From assembly GCA_029008035.1 (NCBI GenBank), contig JAQXIY010000037.1, positions 1 to 56,734 of the forward strand: a DNA stretch of 56,734 nt, written 5' to 3'. The position numbers and the translations under genes were made by a program. The notes under the pieces were generated by a model that did no database searches, was not told where the DNA came from, and was given only the letters and a program-made list of their open reading frames with translations. Within the stretch, counting starts at the first letter, position 1. Each line of letters starts with the position of its first letter. Below are positions 7,121 to 16,614 of the stretch, piece by piece. This DNA comes from Lachnospiraceae bacterium (lineage in GTDB: Bacteria; Bacillota; Clostridia; Lachnospirales; Lachnospiraceae).

Positions 7121-9109
7121 TTACAGTAAATACGTTCTCAAAATTTGCTCCAAAGAATCCACATCGATAGGTTTTTCCAAAAGATCTCTGAATCCTGCCT
7201 CTTTGTATCTTGATTTGGCATCGGATGTGATATTTGCAGTCAAAGCAATGATTGGTATGTCAGAAAAGGATGGGCCTAACTTCCCTATTTCTCTTAGGGT
7301 ATCTACACCACTCATCTCCGGCATGAGATCATCTAAGAGTATAAGATCATAACGGGATGCAGAAATCATAGAAAGACCTTCCTGCCCATCGGACGCAATA
7401 TCAACTAAGGCACCGGTGTCCTTTAACAATTCCTTTACAATGATAAGATTTGTTCTCATATCATCAATAACCAAGATACGATTGCCGGATAAGGAAAGAG
7501 ATGAAGGAGTTTTCGATTCTGTCTTATCATCCTCATTTTCTGAAATGGTTGCCGGTATTTCTAAATCAGGAAGGGACTGTATGATGCCAAAGGAGAAGGT
7601 GGAACCCTCACCTTTGATACTTTCCACTTCCAGCTTACTGTCCATCAATTCCAACAGGGATATTACAATACTCATGCCCAGACCGGAACCCGGGATGTCT
7701 GTATGTTTTTCCTCGTCAATACGCTCATAGGAGGCAAACAGCTTGTCCATATTTTCCGGGGCAATTCCAACTCCGGTATCCTTAACTTTTACAGATAATG
7801 TACCGGAGAGATTATCGGAGGAACTGTATTCCATGCTCAGGGTGACGGTTCCTTTCTTTGTATACTTGATGGCATTGGAAAGCAGGTTAATGATAATCTG
7901 CTTAATGCGCATACTGTCACCATAAAGCTGTTTTGGCATAGAAGAATCAATGTCAAACTCCAGTGACAAATCTTTTTCTCTTGCCAAAACGGACGTGATG
8001 GCAAAGACATCATTTACCATAGATGAAACGGAATATGCTTCCGGGAAAATCTCTATTTTTCCTGCTGTCAGTCGATTATAATCTAAAACGTCATTTACAA
8101 TATGCAAAAGATGTTTTCCGGCATTTTGGATGTCTTTGGCATAGGAGATAATGGAAGGATCTTTGGCCTCCCTTAAAATAATTTCGTCCATCCCCAAGAT
8201 AGCATTCAAAGGCGTCCTTATCTCGTGGGAAATAGATGAAATCATTCCGGACTGATCCGAATGTGCGCATTGCAATTCTTTGTTTTGTTGTTCAACGGCT
8301 GAAATAATATTTTGCTGTTGAAGAAGGCGCATCATATCCTTATGGATGTCTTCAACCGTGTAGACAAAGACGGGATTCTTACGGGAAAAATCAGATACCC
8401 GGGTGAAGGATAGACGAACCCAGATGTATTCTCCCTGTAAGTTTCTCATTTGAATCTCATAAGAAAAGCAGGGAGCCTTTTCTAACATATCAATGATGTG
8501 ATCCGGTTCTGAAACAGACAAAAAAGTAACCTTGTCTGAAGGAAGAAACATATCCGTAATCATAAAACGCCACTGAGAGTATGTAATGTCCAGATAATCG
8601 TGATGTTTTCCGGCCAGTTCGGAAATGTTGGTATTCTTACAAATATCATTTTTCAAATCCACCATCATAGAAAAGAGATATTTTTCTGAAAGAATGTCCA
8701 ACTTTTGTTGTCCGCTGATTTGCATTTCAAGATTTTCGCTGTTATCTAAAAAATATAGAGAAAAAATATTTTTGTTTATCTGAAGGATACGGTATTCCAG
8801 AGTGATTTTATCCTTTTCACCGGGAAGAATAATGTAATCGTGATAATTCCCCTGCTTAAACAGACTGATATCGATAAAACTGTTGTATTTGTCGTCTACG
8901 GAAGAATCATCCTCCATGGTTTGAAGGAAAATAGATTTATACAGGGTGGTAAGAGAGCCGGATTTTGGTATCTTGCCTGCAAAGAGTTCATCGGCCTTTG
9001 CAATTTCATATGTATTGTCATCTCCGTAAATCAATATAATAGCGTGACATTTGTTTATAAAAGAAGTATAGGATTGTCTGAGAAGCTTTCTTCGAACAAT
9101 TTCTTTCAT
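7121..9109 (-). CDS. Soluble hybrid histidine kinase (PAS-HisKA-HATPase-REC)
   Basis: 662 residues, no membrane segment. Residues 1-265 look like two PAS-type sensory folds (the second, about 150-260, has the typical RNLQGEYIWVRLSF strand). The phosphoacceptor helix pair has SSISHEIRTPLN with His near 295. The ATP-binding domain is complete: N-box INLLSNAIKYT (about 407-417), G1 KDTGVGI, G2 GSGLGMSI. A C-terminal receiver follows, with IDD acidic pocket, phospho-Asp in ILLDDLMPEMSG (about 593) and the TAN/EKP switch residues. The start is ATG 9109, which overlaps the TAA of the upstream gene as TAATG with AAAGG upstream; the track's extra 14 residues lie in the previous gene. There is no DNA-binding output domain, so phosphate must leave through a partner. 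Confidence 0.9.
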   Translation of the reverse strand: MKEIVRRKLLRQSYTSFINKCHAIILIYGDDNTYEIAKADELFAGKIPKSGSLTTLYKSIFLQTMEDDSSVDDKYNSFIDISLFKQGNYHDYIILPGEKDKITLEYRILQINKNIFSLYFLDNSENLEMQISGQQKLDILSEKYLFSMMVDLKNDICKNTNISELAGKHHDYLDITYSQWRFMITDMFLPSDKVTFLSVSEPDHIIDMLEKAPCFSYEIQMRNLQGEYIWVRLSFTRVSDFSRKNPVFVYTVEDIHKDMMRLLQQQNIISAVEQQNKELQCAHSDQSGMISSISHEIRTPLNAILGMDEIILREAKDPSIISYAKDIQNAGKHLLHIVNDVLDYNRLTAGKIEIFPEAYSVSSMVNDVFAITSVLAREKDLSLEFDIDSSMPKQLYGDSMRIKQIIINLLSNAIKYTKKGTVTLSMEYSSSDNLSGTLSVKVKDTGVGIAPENMDKLFASYERIDEEKHTDIPGSGLGMSIVISLLELMDSKLEVESIKGEGSTFSFGIIQSLPDLEIPATISENEDDKTESKTPSSLSLSGNRILVIDDMRTNLIIVKELLKDTGALVDIASDGQEGLSMISASRYDLILLDDLMPEMSGVDTLREIGKLGPSFSDIPIIALTANITSDAKSRYKEAGFRDLLEKPIDVDSLEQILRTYLL

Positions 9110-11007
9110 TATTTCATCCTTTCTTTTATTTGTGCAGCGGTTGTTTTGCAATGGCTGACAAAGTCTTTTGTATGGTTCTTAATATATTCTTTGTTGTCCA
9201 GTTTGGCAGCCATTTCAAGAATCTCAGCCTCTTCCCCGATTTGCATGTATCCCAATTGCTTAGAGGAACTTTTTATTCCATGGACTGTGGTACGATAGAG
9301 GGACAAATCAGTGTCAATCAGGGTAACTAACTTTTCCGATAGAGAAGAGAGCTCATTACAGTATAATTCCAAAACGGCATTTTGGTCATCCTCCGGAATA
9401 AAGATACCATCCTCATCATCAGAGGAAAATTCTTGAAATTCCACAGGCATAAGTGTTTCTATGATTCGCTTTAATGATGCCAAAGACAAGGGCTTGGACA
9501 GATAAGCGGAAAAGCCAAAATCAAGATAATCCGTCTGTAAATGATCTGTGCTGTCAGCGGTGACCAAAACAAGAGGTGTATCACATATCTGGCGAATAAT
9601 GTGTGCTGCATCTATTCCTCCCAATACCGGCATCATTTTATCCAAAAATATCAGCTGGTATGATTGATTGTTTACCGCAGCAATGGCTTGTTCTCCATTT
9701 TCCACAAAATCGATGGTAAATTGCCAGGGCTTCACTATGTTCTTAAATACTTCCTGATTCAAAAGTATATCTTCCGCTACCAATACTCTGGCCTTCGGAA
9801 ACAAAATGGATGGTTCTACATGTTCTTCTTGCAAAAGAGATGTGCCGATTTGCATAGATTGGTCATTGGCAAGAACAGAGGCATCTGCACCGGAGGAAAT
9901 CAGTATTTCGTCTACATAGGATAAAAGTTCTTTTCCGGATGCTTTGATACTTTCTATCGAATCGTCTATGTTAAGGTTGGATGTGTGATTGTGCAGAAGA
10001 CTGTCACACATGCCAATAATCACATTGAGAGGAGAGCGCATTTTGTGACTGATGAGAGACAAAAGGTTGTCTTTTTTTCGTGCCACTTCTTCCACAGATG
10101 TTTTCTCCTGGGACAGGGAAAGAATGGTTTGCTGTTCTTCTGTTACATCAGCCAGAGTAATGATATAGCCAAAAACTTTATCTCGGGAGACAATAGGCTT
10201 TTTGTAGCATCGGTAAAAATGATTCCCGTATTTTAATAATTCATCTTCAGGGGTAAAGTTCTGGAAATTCTGAAGATAAGATTCCGTGAAATGCTTCCTT
10301 GCCATGTTATTACCCTGTAAATATTGTTGTTCGCCGTCAAACAATATAGTAGGAACATTGTTGTTATGAAACAGATTTTCCTGAAGTTCCTGGGATAAAT
10401 CCATGAGATATCCCTTTCTTAACAAATAGAGAACAATGATGCAGGCAAAGATAAGACACATTGACATCACAGGCACACCGTAGGTGTGAAATTTGCGAAA
10501 CGGAATACCAATCACAGAAAACAAGAATGCCAAATAAACCATACCGGCTACGTATCGCTCTCGCTTGCTTTTGATGCGCCGGGTTAAGGAAAACAGAGTT
10601 GTGATAATAAGGATAATGGTACCGTATACATACACAAACAATAAGTACAGATAATGAAACATTGGATTGTCAGAAATGTGCTGCAATAAAATAAAAATAT
10701 TGCTGCAAATCAGAGTGACAAAACCAATGATTTCAATATAAAGAGGAATCTTTGCATGTGAAAAGTCAAAGATGTAATGTAATGCCAGATAAATCATCTG
10801 AACAAAGAGTAACTGTTCCAATATGATAAATACATGATTTTCATGGGTAAAGGCCAAAACAATCTCATAGAAGTCATAAATACAGATACCTGTCAACAGC
10901 ACGGGTAACAGGCGATGTGATTTAGAATACGCACCGGAATAAGCGTAGCACTGCATTGTAAAAAGCGCTACCACCAGACTGATAAATCGAATTGTTAAAA
11001 AGTCCAT
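9109..11007 (-). CDS. 7TM sensor with HisKA-REC-HPt, lacking the kinase ATPase domain
   Basis: 632 residues. The first 200 contain about seven hydrophobic helices (7TM-type sensor), then a PAS-like fold (about 210-295), then a HisKA helix pair with LISHKMRSPLN (His near 321). The HATPase domain that should follow is absent: about 40 residues after the HisKA helices the receiver begins (VLVAEDILLNQEVF), with phospho-Asp in IFLDKMMPVLGG near 456. The C-terminus is an HPt domain (TTVHGIKSSSKQLG, His near 576). ATG 11007 has GGGAG 7 nt upstream; the track start is a TTG 24 nt earlier. It is translationally coupled to the complete kinase downstream (TAATG). The reading frame is intact, so this is a designed architecture rather than a frameshift. 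It probably relies on the downstream kinase in trans or in a heterodimer (inference). Confidence 0.85.
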   Translation of the reverse strand: MDFLTIRFISLVVALFTMQCYAYSGAYSKSHRLLPVLLTGICIYDFYEIVLAFTHENHVFIILEQLLFVQMIYLALHYIFDFSHAKIPLYIEIIGFVTLICSNIFILLQHISDNPMFHYLYLLFVYVYGTIILIITTLFSLTRRIKSKRERYVAGMVYLAFLFSVIGIPFRKFHTYGVPVMSMCLIFACIIVLYLLRKGYLMDLSQELQENLFHNNNVPTILFDGEQQYLQGNNMARKHFTESYLQNFQNFTPEDELLKYGNHFYRCYKKPIVSRDKVFGYIITLADVTEEQQTILSLSQEKTSVEEVARKKDNLLSLISHKMRSPLNVIIGMCDSLLHNHTSNLNIDDSIESIKASGKELLSYVDEILISSGADASVLANDQSMQIGTSLLQEEHVEPSILFPKARVLVAEDILLNQEVFKNIVKPWQFTIDFVENGEQAIAAVNNQSYQLIFLDKMMPVLGGIDAAHIIRQICDTPLVLVTADSTDHLQTDYLDFGFSAYLSKPLSLASLKRIIETLMPVEFQEFSSDDEDGIFIPEDDQNAVLELYCNELSSLSEKLVTLIDTDLSLYRTTVHGIKSSSKQLGYMQIGEEAEILEMAAKLDNKEYIKNHTKDFVSHCKTTAAQIKERMK

Positions 11008-11054
11008 AAAGTTTCTCCCAAAAAGTGCCAAAAAATGGCAAAATAACTAACAAC

Positions 11055-11083
11055 AGTTTAGCATGATAAATGACCTTGTGCAA
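11055..11083 (-). promoter_or_regulatory. Promoter of the kinase pair
   Basis: Reading the minus strand: TTGCAC, 17 bp, TAAACT, about 48 bp before the start of the 7TM gene. It is back-to-back with the promoter at 11110. Confidence 0.5.
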
Positions 11084-11109
11084 ACAAATTGTAAATACAA
11101 AAGAAAGGC

Positions 11110-11159
11110 TTGAGACAAGTTATATGACAGGTGTATAATACAAGTAATATTATGTCATA
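11110..11159 (+). promoter_or_regulatory. Promoter with flanking inverted repeat
   Basis: TTGAGA (11110-11115), 18 bp, TATAAT (11134-11139). The perfect repeat TATGACA / TGTCATA (11123-11129 and 11153-11159) brackets the -10 box, which suggests an operator for a dimeric regulator. Confidence 0.55.
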
Positions 11160-11175
11160 ACTATGGGGGATATCT

Positions 11176-12567
11176 ATGGATAATTTACAAGAGACAGGCA
11201 AAGAAAACGCAACATCCAAAGATTCTATTACCAGAGAAAAATTAGTAATAGGATTTGCCAGTGTATTTGAAGCATTGTTCTTATTGCTGGAACTGTATTT
11301 TATGATACATGCAGATGGTAATTTCACCATATTGATTGTCATTGCAATATGTATGGTTCTGGTGCTGTTTTTCCTTGTCATGGCAATTATTGATTTGACT
11401 CAGAAAATAAAAAACAGAGAGCGGCAGGAGTATGAGGACATCTACAAAGCTCAGAAGGCATCCTATCTTGCCACCAGAAAATATTTTGATGAGATAGGGG
11501 AACGGTTAAGTATCCTGGAACAGAACACCAATTTTCCCGCAGAGGATATCATCTCTGCTCAGAAAGCTATGGCCAAGGTTACTATCAGCAGAAGCAAAGA
11601 AAATGCAGAGGCGTTGATGAATGCCAATGATGAGTTGATACAGCGTGTGTTTGGTTTTGAGGAAAAGCTTTCAGACAGCAATCAGGAATTGTTACGTCAG
11701 CAGCAGGATTTTATCAAGCAGACCAAAGAAGATATGGAAGAGAATCAGAGACGTTTGCAAGACCAGTTCGATGCTCTTCAGAATACATTGCAGCAAATCC
11801 AGCAAGATAGAACTTTTGCAGAGCCGGTTTACCGGGAGAAGGCAATGGAGGATACCATGCCGGTTCAGGAGGAAGTATCCACGCTTGATGAGATGGAGGT
11901 TGAAGAAGAACTTCCTGTTTTAGAAGAGTTAGGAGTGGAAGAGGAACTTCCTGATGTAGATGAAATGCCGACGGAAGAAGAACTTCCTATTATAGATGAC
12001 ATGGATATTGAGGAAGAGCCGACGCCTTTGAATGAGGCAGAGGAAGAGTTGCCTGCCCTGGACGAGATAGATGTTGAGGGAGAGATACCTACTCTGGATG
12101 AGATTCCTGTAGAAGATGAATTACCTTCATTAGATGATATAAGCTTGGATGATCTTCCTAATTTAGATGATATGGAATTAGAAGAATTGCCGGTTATGGA
12201 TGAAGTACCGACGGAAGAGATGCCTGAGATGGTGGAGATGCCGGACTTGTCAGATCCCAACAAACAATTGTCTGCTGACGAAATAGCAGCACTTTTTGCC
12301 AATACCGGAAGCATAGCTGAGCCGGAGCCCACGCCGGAACCTGAGCCGGAACCGGAAGAAGAGAATCCGCCAATGCCGGATTTGTCCGACCCGAATAAAC
12401 AGTTATCCGCGGATGAGATAGCGGCTCTGTTTGCAAATGCAGGAGATATCGCCGAACCTGAGCCAGAACCGGAACCGGAGGAAGAGAAGCCACCGATGCC
12501 GGATTTGTCCGACCCGAACAAAACATTATCTCCGGATGAGATAGCAGCCTTGTTTGCAAACATGTAA
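11176..12567 (+). CDS. Membrane coiled-coil scaffold with FliM-like C-terminal peptide repeats
   Basis: 463 residues, not assignable to a named family by eye. Two membrane helices (about 22-44 and 50-73) are followed by a long charged coiled coil (75-215), a very acidic region built from degenerate E-E-L-P-x-L-D-E-x repeats (220-350), and three near-identical C-terminal units (355, 400 and 441 to the end). Each unit starts MPDLSDPNK and continues LSADEIAALFAN, separated by PEPEPE linkers. The core LSxxEIxALxA resembles the N-terminal peptide of FliM (LSQxEIDALL) that docks CheY-P. GGGGG lies upstream of ATG. The gene is divergent from two receiver-containing kinase genes. A docking role is inference; flagellar genes are not in the window. 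Confidence 0.75.
   Translation: MDNLQETGKENATSKDSITREKLVIGFASVFEALFLLLELYFMIHADGNFTILIVIAICMVLVLFFLVMAIIDLTQKIKNRERQEYEDIYKAQKASYLATRKYFDEIGERLSILEQNTNFPAEDIISAQKAMAKVTISRSKENAEALMNANDELIQRVFGFEEKLSDSNQELLRQQQDFIKQTKEDMEENQRRLQDQFDALQNTLQQIQQDRTFAEPVYREKAMEDTMPVQEEVSTLDEMEVEEELPVLEELGVEEELPDVDEMPTEEELPIIDDMDIEEEPTPLNEAEEELPALDEIDVEGEIPTLDEIPVEDELPSLDDISLDDLPNLDDMELEELPVMDEVPTEEMPEMVEMPDLSDPNKQLSADEIAALFANTGSIAEPEPTPEPEPEPEEENPPMPDLSDPNKQLSADEIAALFANAGDIAEPEPEPEPEEEKPPMPDLSDPNKTLSPDEIAALFANM
12238..12564 (+). repeat. Three tandem in-frame repeats (45, 41, 23 codons)
   Basis: Units begin at 12238, 12373 and 12496, each encoding MPDLSDPNKxLSxDEIAALFAN; the first two continue into a Pro-Glu linker of different length. 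The repeat is conserved more strongly in protein than in DNA, suggesting selection on the peptide. Confidence 0.85.
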
Positions 12568-12628
12568 AAATCTCCCAGATAATTCTTAAAAATTTTTAAA
12601 AAATTGCAAAAAAAATCGTAAAAAACAC

Positions 12629-12657
12629 TTGCTTTTTACGGGAAGATGTTGTATTCT
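12629..12657 (+). promoter_or_regulatory. Promoter of tRNA-Lys
   Basis: TTGCTT, 17 bp, TATTCT, ending 23 bp before the tRNA. Confidence 0.7.
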
Positions 12658-12680
12658 ATTCCTTGTCGTGAAAAGCATAT

Positions 12681-12753
12681 CCGCGACTAGCTCAGCTGGC
12701 AGAGCACCTGACTCTTAATCAGGGTGTCCAGGGTTCGAACCCCTGGTCGCGGA
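12681..12753 (+). tRNA. tRNA-Lys (anticodon CTT)
   Basis: Acceptor CCGCGAC pairs with GTCGCGG; the D-arm TAGCTCAGCTGGCAGAGCA, anticodon loop ACTCTTAAT (CTT) and T-arm GGGTTCGAACCC are all canonical. Discriminator A; no encoded CCA. Confidence 0.96.
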
Positions 12754-12759
12754 CTTGGA

Positions 12760-12801
12760 AATAACTTGGACAGATTTCGCGCTGTCTGGGTTATTTTTTT
12801 G
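12760..12801 (+). terminator. Terminator after tRNA-Lys
   Basis: AATAACTTGGACAG pairs with CTGTCTGGGTTATT through G-U pairs (14 bp), followed by a T-run. Confidence 0.8.
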
Positions 12802-12829
12802 TCTATTTTTATTCTTCTTTCAAAACCCA

Positions 12830-12838
12830 TGATATAAT
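12830..12838 (+). promoter_or_regulatory. Extended -10 promoter of the GH42 operon
   Basis: TGATATAAT, 37 bp upstream of the GH42 start; the -35 position (TATTCT) is weak. Confidence 0.5.
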
Positions 12839-12874
12839 TGAACATAGATAGTTATATATAATGAAGGAGAAGGT

Positions 12875-14896
12875 ATGTCTATGGAAGAAATTTTATATGG
12901 TGTGGCGTATTATGACGAATATATGCCCTATGACCGATTGGAAGAAGATATTCGTATGATGAAAAGGGCGGGAATTAACACGGTGAGGATTGCGGAATCC
13001 ACATGGAGTACCTGCGAACCCCAGGAGGGAGTGTTCGATTTTTCTCATGTAATTCGGGTGTTGGATATCTGTGAGAGAGAACATATCAATGTCATTGTGG
13101 GAACGCCCACCTATGCGGTGCCCACATGGTTGGTGAAGGCCCATCCGGAAGTGCTGGCAACAACAAAACAGGGGAAGGGTATCTATGGGGCCAGACAGAT
13201 AATGGACATTACTAACCCGGATTACTTGTTTTATGGAGAGCGGGTAATACGAGAATTGATGAAGGTGTCTGCCCATAGAGATTGTGTGATTGGTTTTCAG
13301 ATTGACAATGAGACAAAATATTATGGCACTGCCGGTGAACATGTACAGCAGCGGTTTGTTACCTACTTGCGGGACAAGTTCTGTGATGATTTGGATTTGA
13401 TGAATCAGGAATTTGGCTTGGATTACTGGAGCAATCGCATCAATTCCTGGGAGGATTTTCCGGATGTGAGGGGTACCATCAATGGAAGTCTTGGGGCAGA
13501 ATTTGAGAAATTTCAGCGGACACTGGTGGACGACTTCTTGAGCTGGCAGGCGGATATTGTTGGGGAATACAAGAGGGAAGAGCAATTTATCACCCATAAC
13601 TTTGATTTTGACTGGCGGGGATATTCCTATGGTGTGCAGCCGGATGTAAACCATTCTTTGGCGTCAAAGGCTGTGACTATTGCGGGATGCGATATCTATC
13701 ACCCGAATCAGGATGATTTAACCGGAGCAGAAATTGCTTTTGGCGGGGATATGACCAGATCCTTAAAACAGGATAACTATCTGGTATTAGAGACGGAAGC
13801 CCAGGGATTTCCGTGTTGGACACCATACAAAGGTCAGCTAAGACTGTGTGCATACAGCCATTTAGCGTCCGGAGCCAACAGTGTGATGTACTGGCATTGG
13901 CATTCGATACATAATTCCTACGAAACATATTGGAAAGGTCTGCTCAGTCATGATTTTCAGGAAAATGAAACATATCGGGAAGCATGTATTGTGGGAAATG
14001 AGCTGAAATCCATAGGTTCTAAACTTATCAACTTGAAGAAAAAGAATCAGGTGGCTATTATGGTGAGCAATGAAGCTCTTACGGCTTTACGTTGGTTCGG
14101 CATTCAGGCTACCTCCGGAGATAATGGGAATGTATGTTATAACGATGTATTGCGATGGATATACGATGCACTATTTCGCATGAATGTGGAGTGTGACTTC
14201 GTATGGCCACAGTCAGAGAATTTGTCCCGGTATAAGGTGATTGTTGCTCCGGCGCTTTATGCCGTGCCTGATGCGACCTTGTATCGATTAAAGGACTTTG
14301 TGGCGGATGGTGGAACGCTCATTGCCACATTTAAGACAGGATTTGCCAATGATAATATTAAGGTTAGCACCTTGGAACAACCAAGAATCATAGGGGATGC
14401 CCTTGGTGTGTCATACAACCAATTTACATTTCCCAGAAATGTTGGTCTCGCTGGTAGGCTTTTCACAGATCATACAACCGGTGGAACAGCAGAAGTGTTT
14501 ATGGAGCTTTTGGAGGTAAAGACAGCAGAAGTGTTAGCATCCTATAAACATACAAATTGGGGAACATATGCAGCAATTACCAAAAATGAATATGGCAGGG
14601 GATTTGGATACTATCTTGGCTGTATGACAGATGAGAAAACCCTTGAACTTTTGCTGCGAGAAGCACTTACACAGGCTGAGGTAGACATGATAGATGTGAT
14701 GGCGCCTGTGATTGTCCGGTCCGGTGTTAACGAGATGGGCAATACACTTAGATATTTTTTAAACTATTCTCCTGAGACAAAATGTGTAGAAAATGTTTTT
14801 GGAAATGGTCAGGATGTGATTGCCGGAAAAGAGATAAAGAAGAAGGATGTCATAACCATTGCACCTTGGGATCTGGCGATTGTGGAGTTCCTGTAG
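12875..14896 (+). CDS. Beta-galactosidase, GH42
   Basis: Hydrolyses terminal beta-D-galactosides, often from short galacto-oligosaccharides or arabinogalactan. 673 residues, the family length. The TIM barrel begins at once (YGVAYYDEYMPYDRLEEDIRMMKRAGINTVRIAE). The acid/base glutamate is E146 in GFQIDNE; the nucleophile lies in LVLETEAQ (about 306-308). The trimerisation domain (QVAIMVSNEALTALRW) and the C-terminal beta domain follow. There is no signal peptide, so substrate must be imported first. AAGGAG precedes ATG. It heads an operon with the FGGY kinase and araD, linking galactose release with a pentose pathway. Confidence 0.92.
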   Translation: MSMEEILYGVAYYDEYMPYDRLEEDIRMMKRAGINTVRIAESTWSTCEPQEGVFDFSHVIRVLDICEREHINVIVGTPTYAVPTWLVKAHPEVLATTKQGKGIYGARQIMDITNPDYLFYGERVIRELMKVSAHRDCVIGFQIDNETKYYGTAGEHVQQRFVTYLRDKFCDDLDLMNQEFGLDYWSNRINSWEDFPDVRGTINGSLGAEFEKFQRTLVDDFLSWQADIVGEYKREEQFITHNFDFDWRGYSYGVQPDVNHSLASKAVTIAGCDIYHPNQDDLTGAEIAFGGDMTRSLKQDNYLVLETEAQGFPCWTPYKGQLRLCAYSHLASGANSVMYWHWHSIHNSYETYWKGLLSHDFQENETYREACIVGNELKSIGSKLINLKKKNQVAIMVSNEALTALRWFGIQATSGDNGNVCYNDVLRWIYDALFRMNVECDFVWPQSENLSRYKVIVAPALYAVPDATLYRLKDFVADGGTLIATFKTGFANDNIKVSTLEQPRIIGDALGVSYNQFTFPRNVGLAGRLFTDHTTGGTAEVFMELLEVKTAEVLASYKHTNWGTYAAITKNEYGRGFGYYLGCMTDEKTLELLLREALTQAEVDMIDVMAPVIVRSGVNEMGNTLRYFLNYSPETKCVENVFGNGQDVIAGKEIKKKDVITIAPWDLAIVEFL

Positions 14897-14992
14897 AGAA
14901 AAAGAAAAATATGAAACAATCTCGTTGATATTTATATAGTAAAAATTTTTCCCAATGATAAAATGAAAGTAGTTTTATTATGGGAGGTTACT

Positions 14993-16588
14993 ATGGAGAA
15001 TATTGCGGAAATAATTAAAAACGGAAAAGCTCTTTTGGGAATTGAATTTGGTTCCACCAGAATCAAAGCGGTTCTTATTGACGAGAATCATAATCCAATT
15101 GCCAGCGGGGACTACACCTGGGAGAATCGTCTGGAGAATGGTTTTTGGACCTACCATCAGGATGAGATTTGGAAGGGCTTACAGGAAAGCTACCAAAATC
15201 TGAAAGAAGATGTACAAAAGAAGTACGGCGTGAAGCTGACCAAGATTGCAGCTATGGGATTTAGTGCCATGATGCACGGCTATCTTGCCTTTGGCAAGGA
15301 GGATGAGTTGCTGGTTCCTTTCCGCACCTGGCGCAATAGTACCACCGGGCAGGCGGCGAAGGAATTGAGTCGGTTGTTTGCATACAATATTCCTGAGAGA
15401 TGGAGTATCTCTCATTTGTATCAGGCCATTTTGAATCAAGAAGAGCACGTGCCTGATATTACCTTCTTCACCACATTGGCAGGTTATATTCACTGGCAGT
15501 TGACAGGGGAGAAGGTTATCGGTGTTGGCGATGCATCGGGAATGTTCCCAATCGATCCCAAGACCAAGTCTTATGACCAATCTATGTTAGATAAATTTGC
15601 AGATTTGATTCAGGATAAGGGCTATGACTGGACGTTGCCGGAGATTTTACCTGAGATTCGTCTGGCAGGGGAGTCGGCAGGTGTTCTTACTAAGGAAGGT
15701 GCGTTGCTTTTGGATCCGTCAGGAGAACTGGAGCCGGGCACACCGATTGCTCCACCGGAAGGAGATGCGGGAACCGGCATGGTTGCCACCAACAGTGTAA
15801 AGCAGCGTACAGGCAATGTATCTGCCGGAACGTCTGTATTTGCAATGATTGTTCTGGAGAATGAATTGAAGAGCTACTATCCGGAAATCGATATGGTTAC
15901 TACCCCGGACGGAAGTCTTGTAGCTATGGTTCATGCCAATAACTGCACCAGCGATTTGAATGCCTGGGTTGGCTTGTGCAAGGAAGTGCTTACAAGCTTT
16001 GGAGTAGATGTTTCCGGCGATGAGTTGTATGGCACGTTATATCACAAAGCATTGGAAGCGGACCCGGATTGCGGTGGGCTTCTCTCCTACGGATTTTTAT
16101 CCGGCGAGAATATTATGAACTGCGAAGAGGGAAGGCCAATGTTTGTACGTTTGCCGGATAGCAAGTTTAATTTAGCTAATTTCATGCGCTCTCATCTCTA
16201 TGCAAGCTTTGGGGCGCTTAAGGTTGGAATGGATTTACTCCTTCAGAAGGAGCAGGTAGGCATTGATACAATCTATGGACATGGAGGTATCTTTAAGACA
16301 AAAGGAGTTGCTCAGAATTTCTTGGCAGCAGCTATTGATACACCTGTTTCTGTCATGGCAACTGCAGGCGAGGGTGGCCCTTGGGGTATGGCTGTATTGG
16401 CAGCCTATCTTGTTCATAAGAATGAGGGTGAATCTTTAGAGGATTATTTGGCAGAAAAAGTATTTGCAGATGCTAAGGGAGATACTGTGGACCCAAATCC
16501 GGAAGACGTAAAAGGTTTTGCTGCCTATATTGATAGGTTTAAGAATTCTATCTCTGCAGAGCAGGCAGCTGTTGCAGATTTCAAGTAG
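14993..16588 (+). CDS. FGGY carbohydrate kinase, probably ribulokinase-type
   Basis: Phosphorylates a sugar with ATP. The N-terminal ATPase motif [18 protein letters not shown] starts near residue 13, the FGGY phosphate-binding loop is [12 protein letters not shown], and the C-terminal half has [19 protein letters not shown] with [14 protein letters not shown]. 531 residues. Substrate cannot be read from sequence. Because araD follows 26 bp downstream, L-ribulose is the likely substrate; clostridia are known to use a ribulokinase (AraK) distant from AraB, and this may be that type. Xylulokinase activity is the main alternative. The track starts at 14963; ATG 14993 has GGGAGG 6 nt upstream and is preferred. 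Confidence 0.75.
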   Translation: MENIAEIIKNGKALLGIEFGSTRIKAVLIDENHNPIASGDYTWENRLENGFWTYHQDEIWKGLQESYQNLKEDVQKKYGVKLTKIAAMGFSAMMHGYLAFGKEDELLVPFRTWRNSTTGQAAKELSRLFAYNIPERWSISHLYQAILNQEEHVPDITFFTTLAGYIHWQLTGEKVIGVGDASGMFPIDPKTKSYDQSMLDKFADLIQDKGYDWTLPEILPEIRLAGESAGVLTKEGALLLDPSGELEPGTPIAPPEGDAGTGMVATNSVKQRTGNVSAGTSVFAMIVLENELKSYYPEIDMVTTPDGSLVAMVHANNCTSDLNAWVGLCKEVLTSFGVDVSGDELYGTLYHKALEADPDCGGLLSYGFLSGENIMNCEEGRPMFVRLPDSKFNLANFMRSHLYASFGALKVGMDLLLQKEQVGIDTIYGHGGIFKTKGVAQNFLAAAIDTPVSVMATAGEGGPWGMAVLAAYLVHKNEGESLEDYLAEKVFADAKGDTVDPNPEDVKGFAAYIDRFKNSISAEQAAVADFK

Positions 16589-16614
16589 TCTACAGATTCA
16601 GAAAGGACGTTAAG

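Noticed and set aside
9770-9960. Frameshift as the cause of the missing HATPase domain in the 7TM kinase
   Set aside because: The frame is continuous through HisKA, linker, REC and HPt, and the other frames here show no HATPase motifs (N-box, G1 or G2).
11865-12563. Minus-strand 232-residue Ser/Gly-rich ORF
   Set aside because: It is the mirror image of the acidic repeat codons of the scaffold gene (GAA/GAG reads as TTC/CTC), a typical low-complexity shadow.
4195-12567. Genomic island inserted at tRNA-Arg
   Set aside because: No integrase, direct repeat of the tRNA end or mobility gene is present, although the genes between are accessory in type.
14993-16588. Calling the FGGY kinase araB or xylB outright
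   Set aside because: Family motifs do not settle the substrate; only the araD neighbour supports ribulose.
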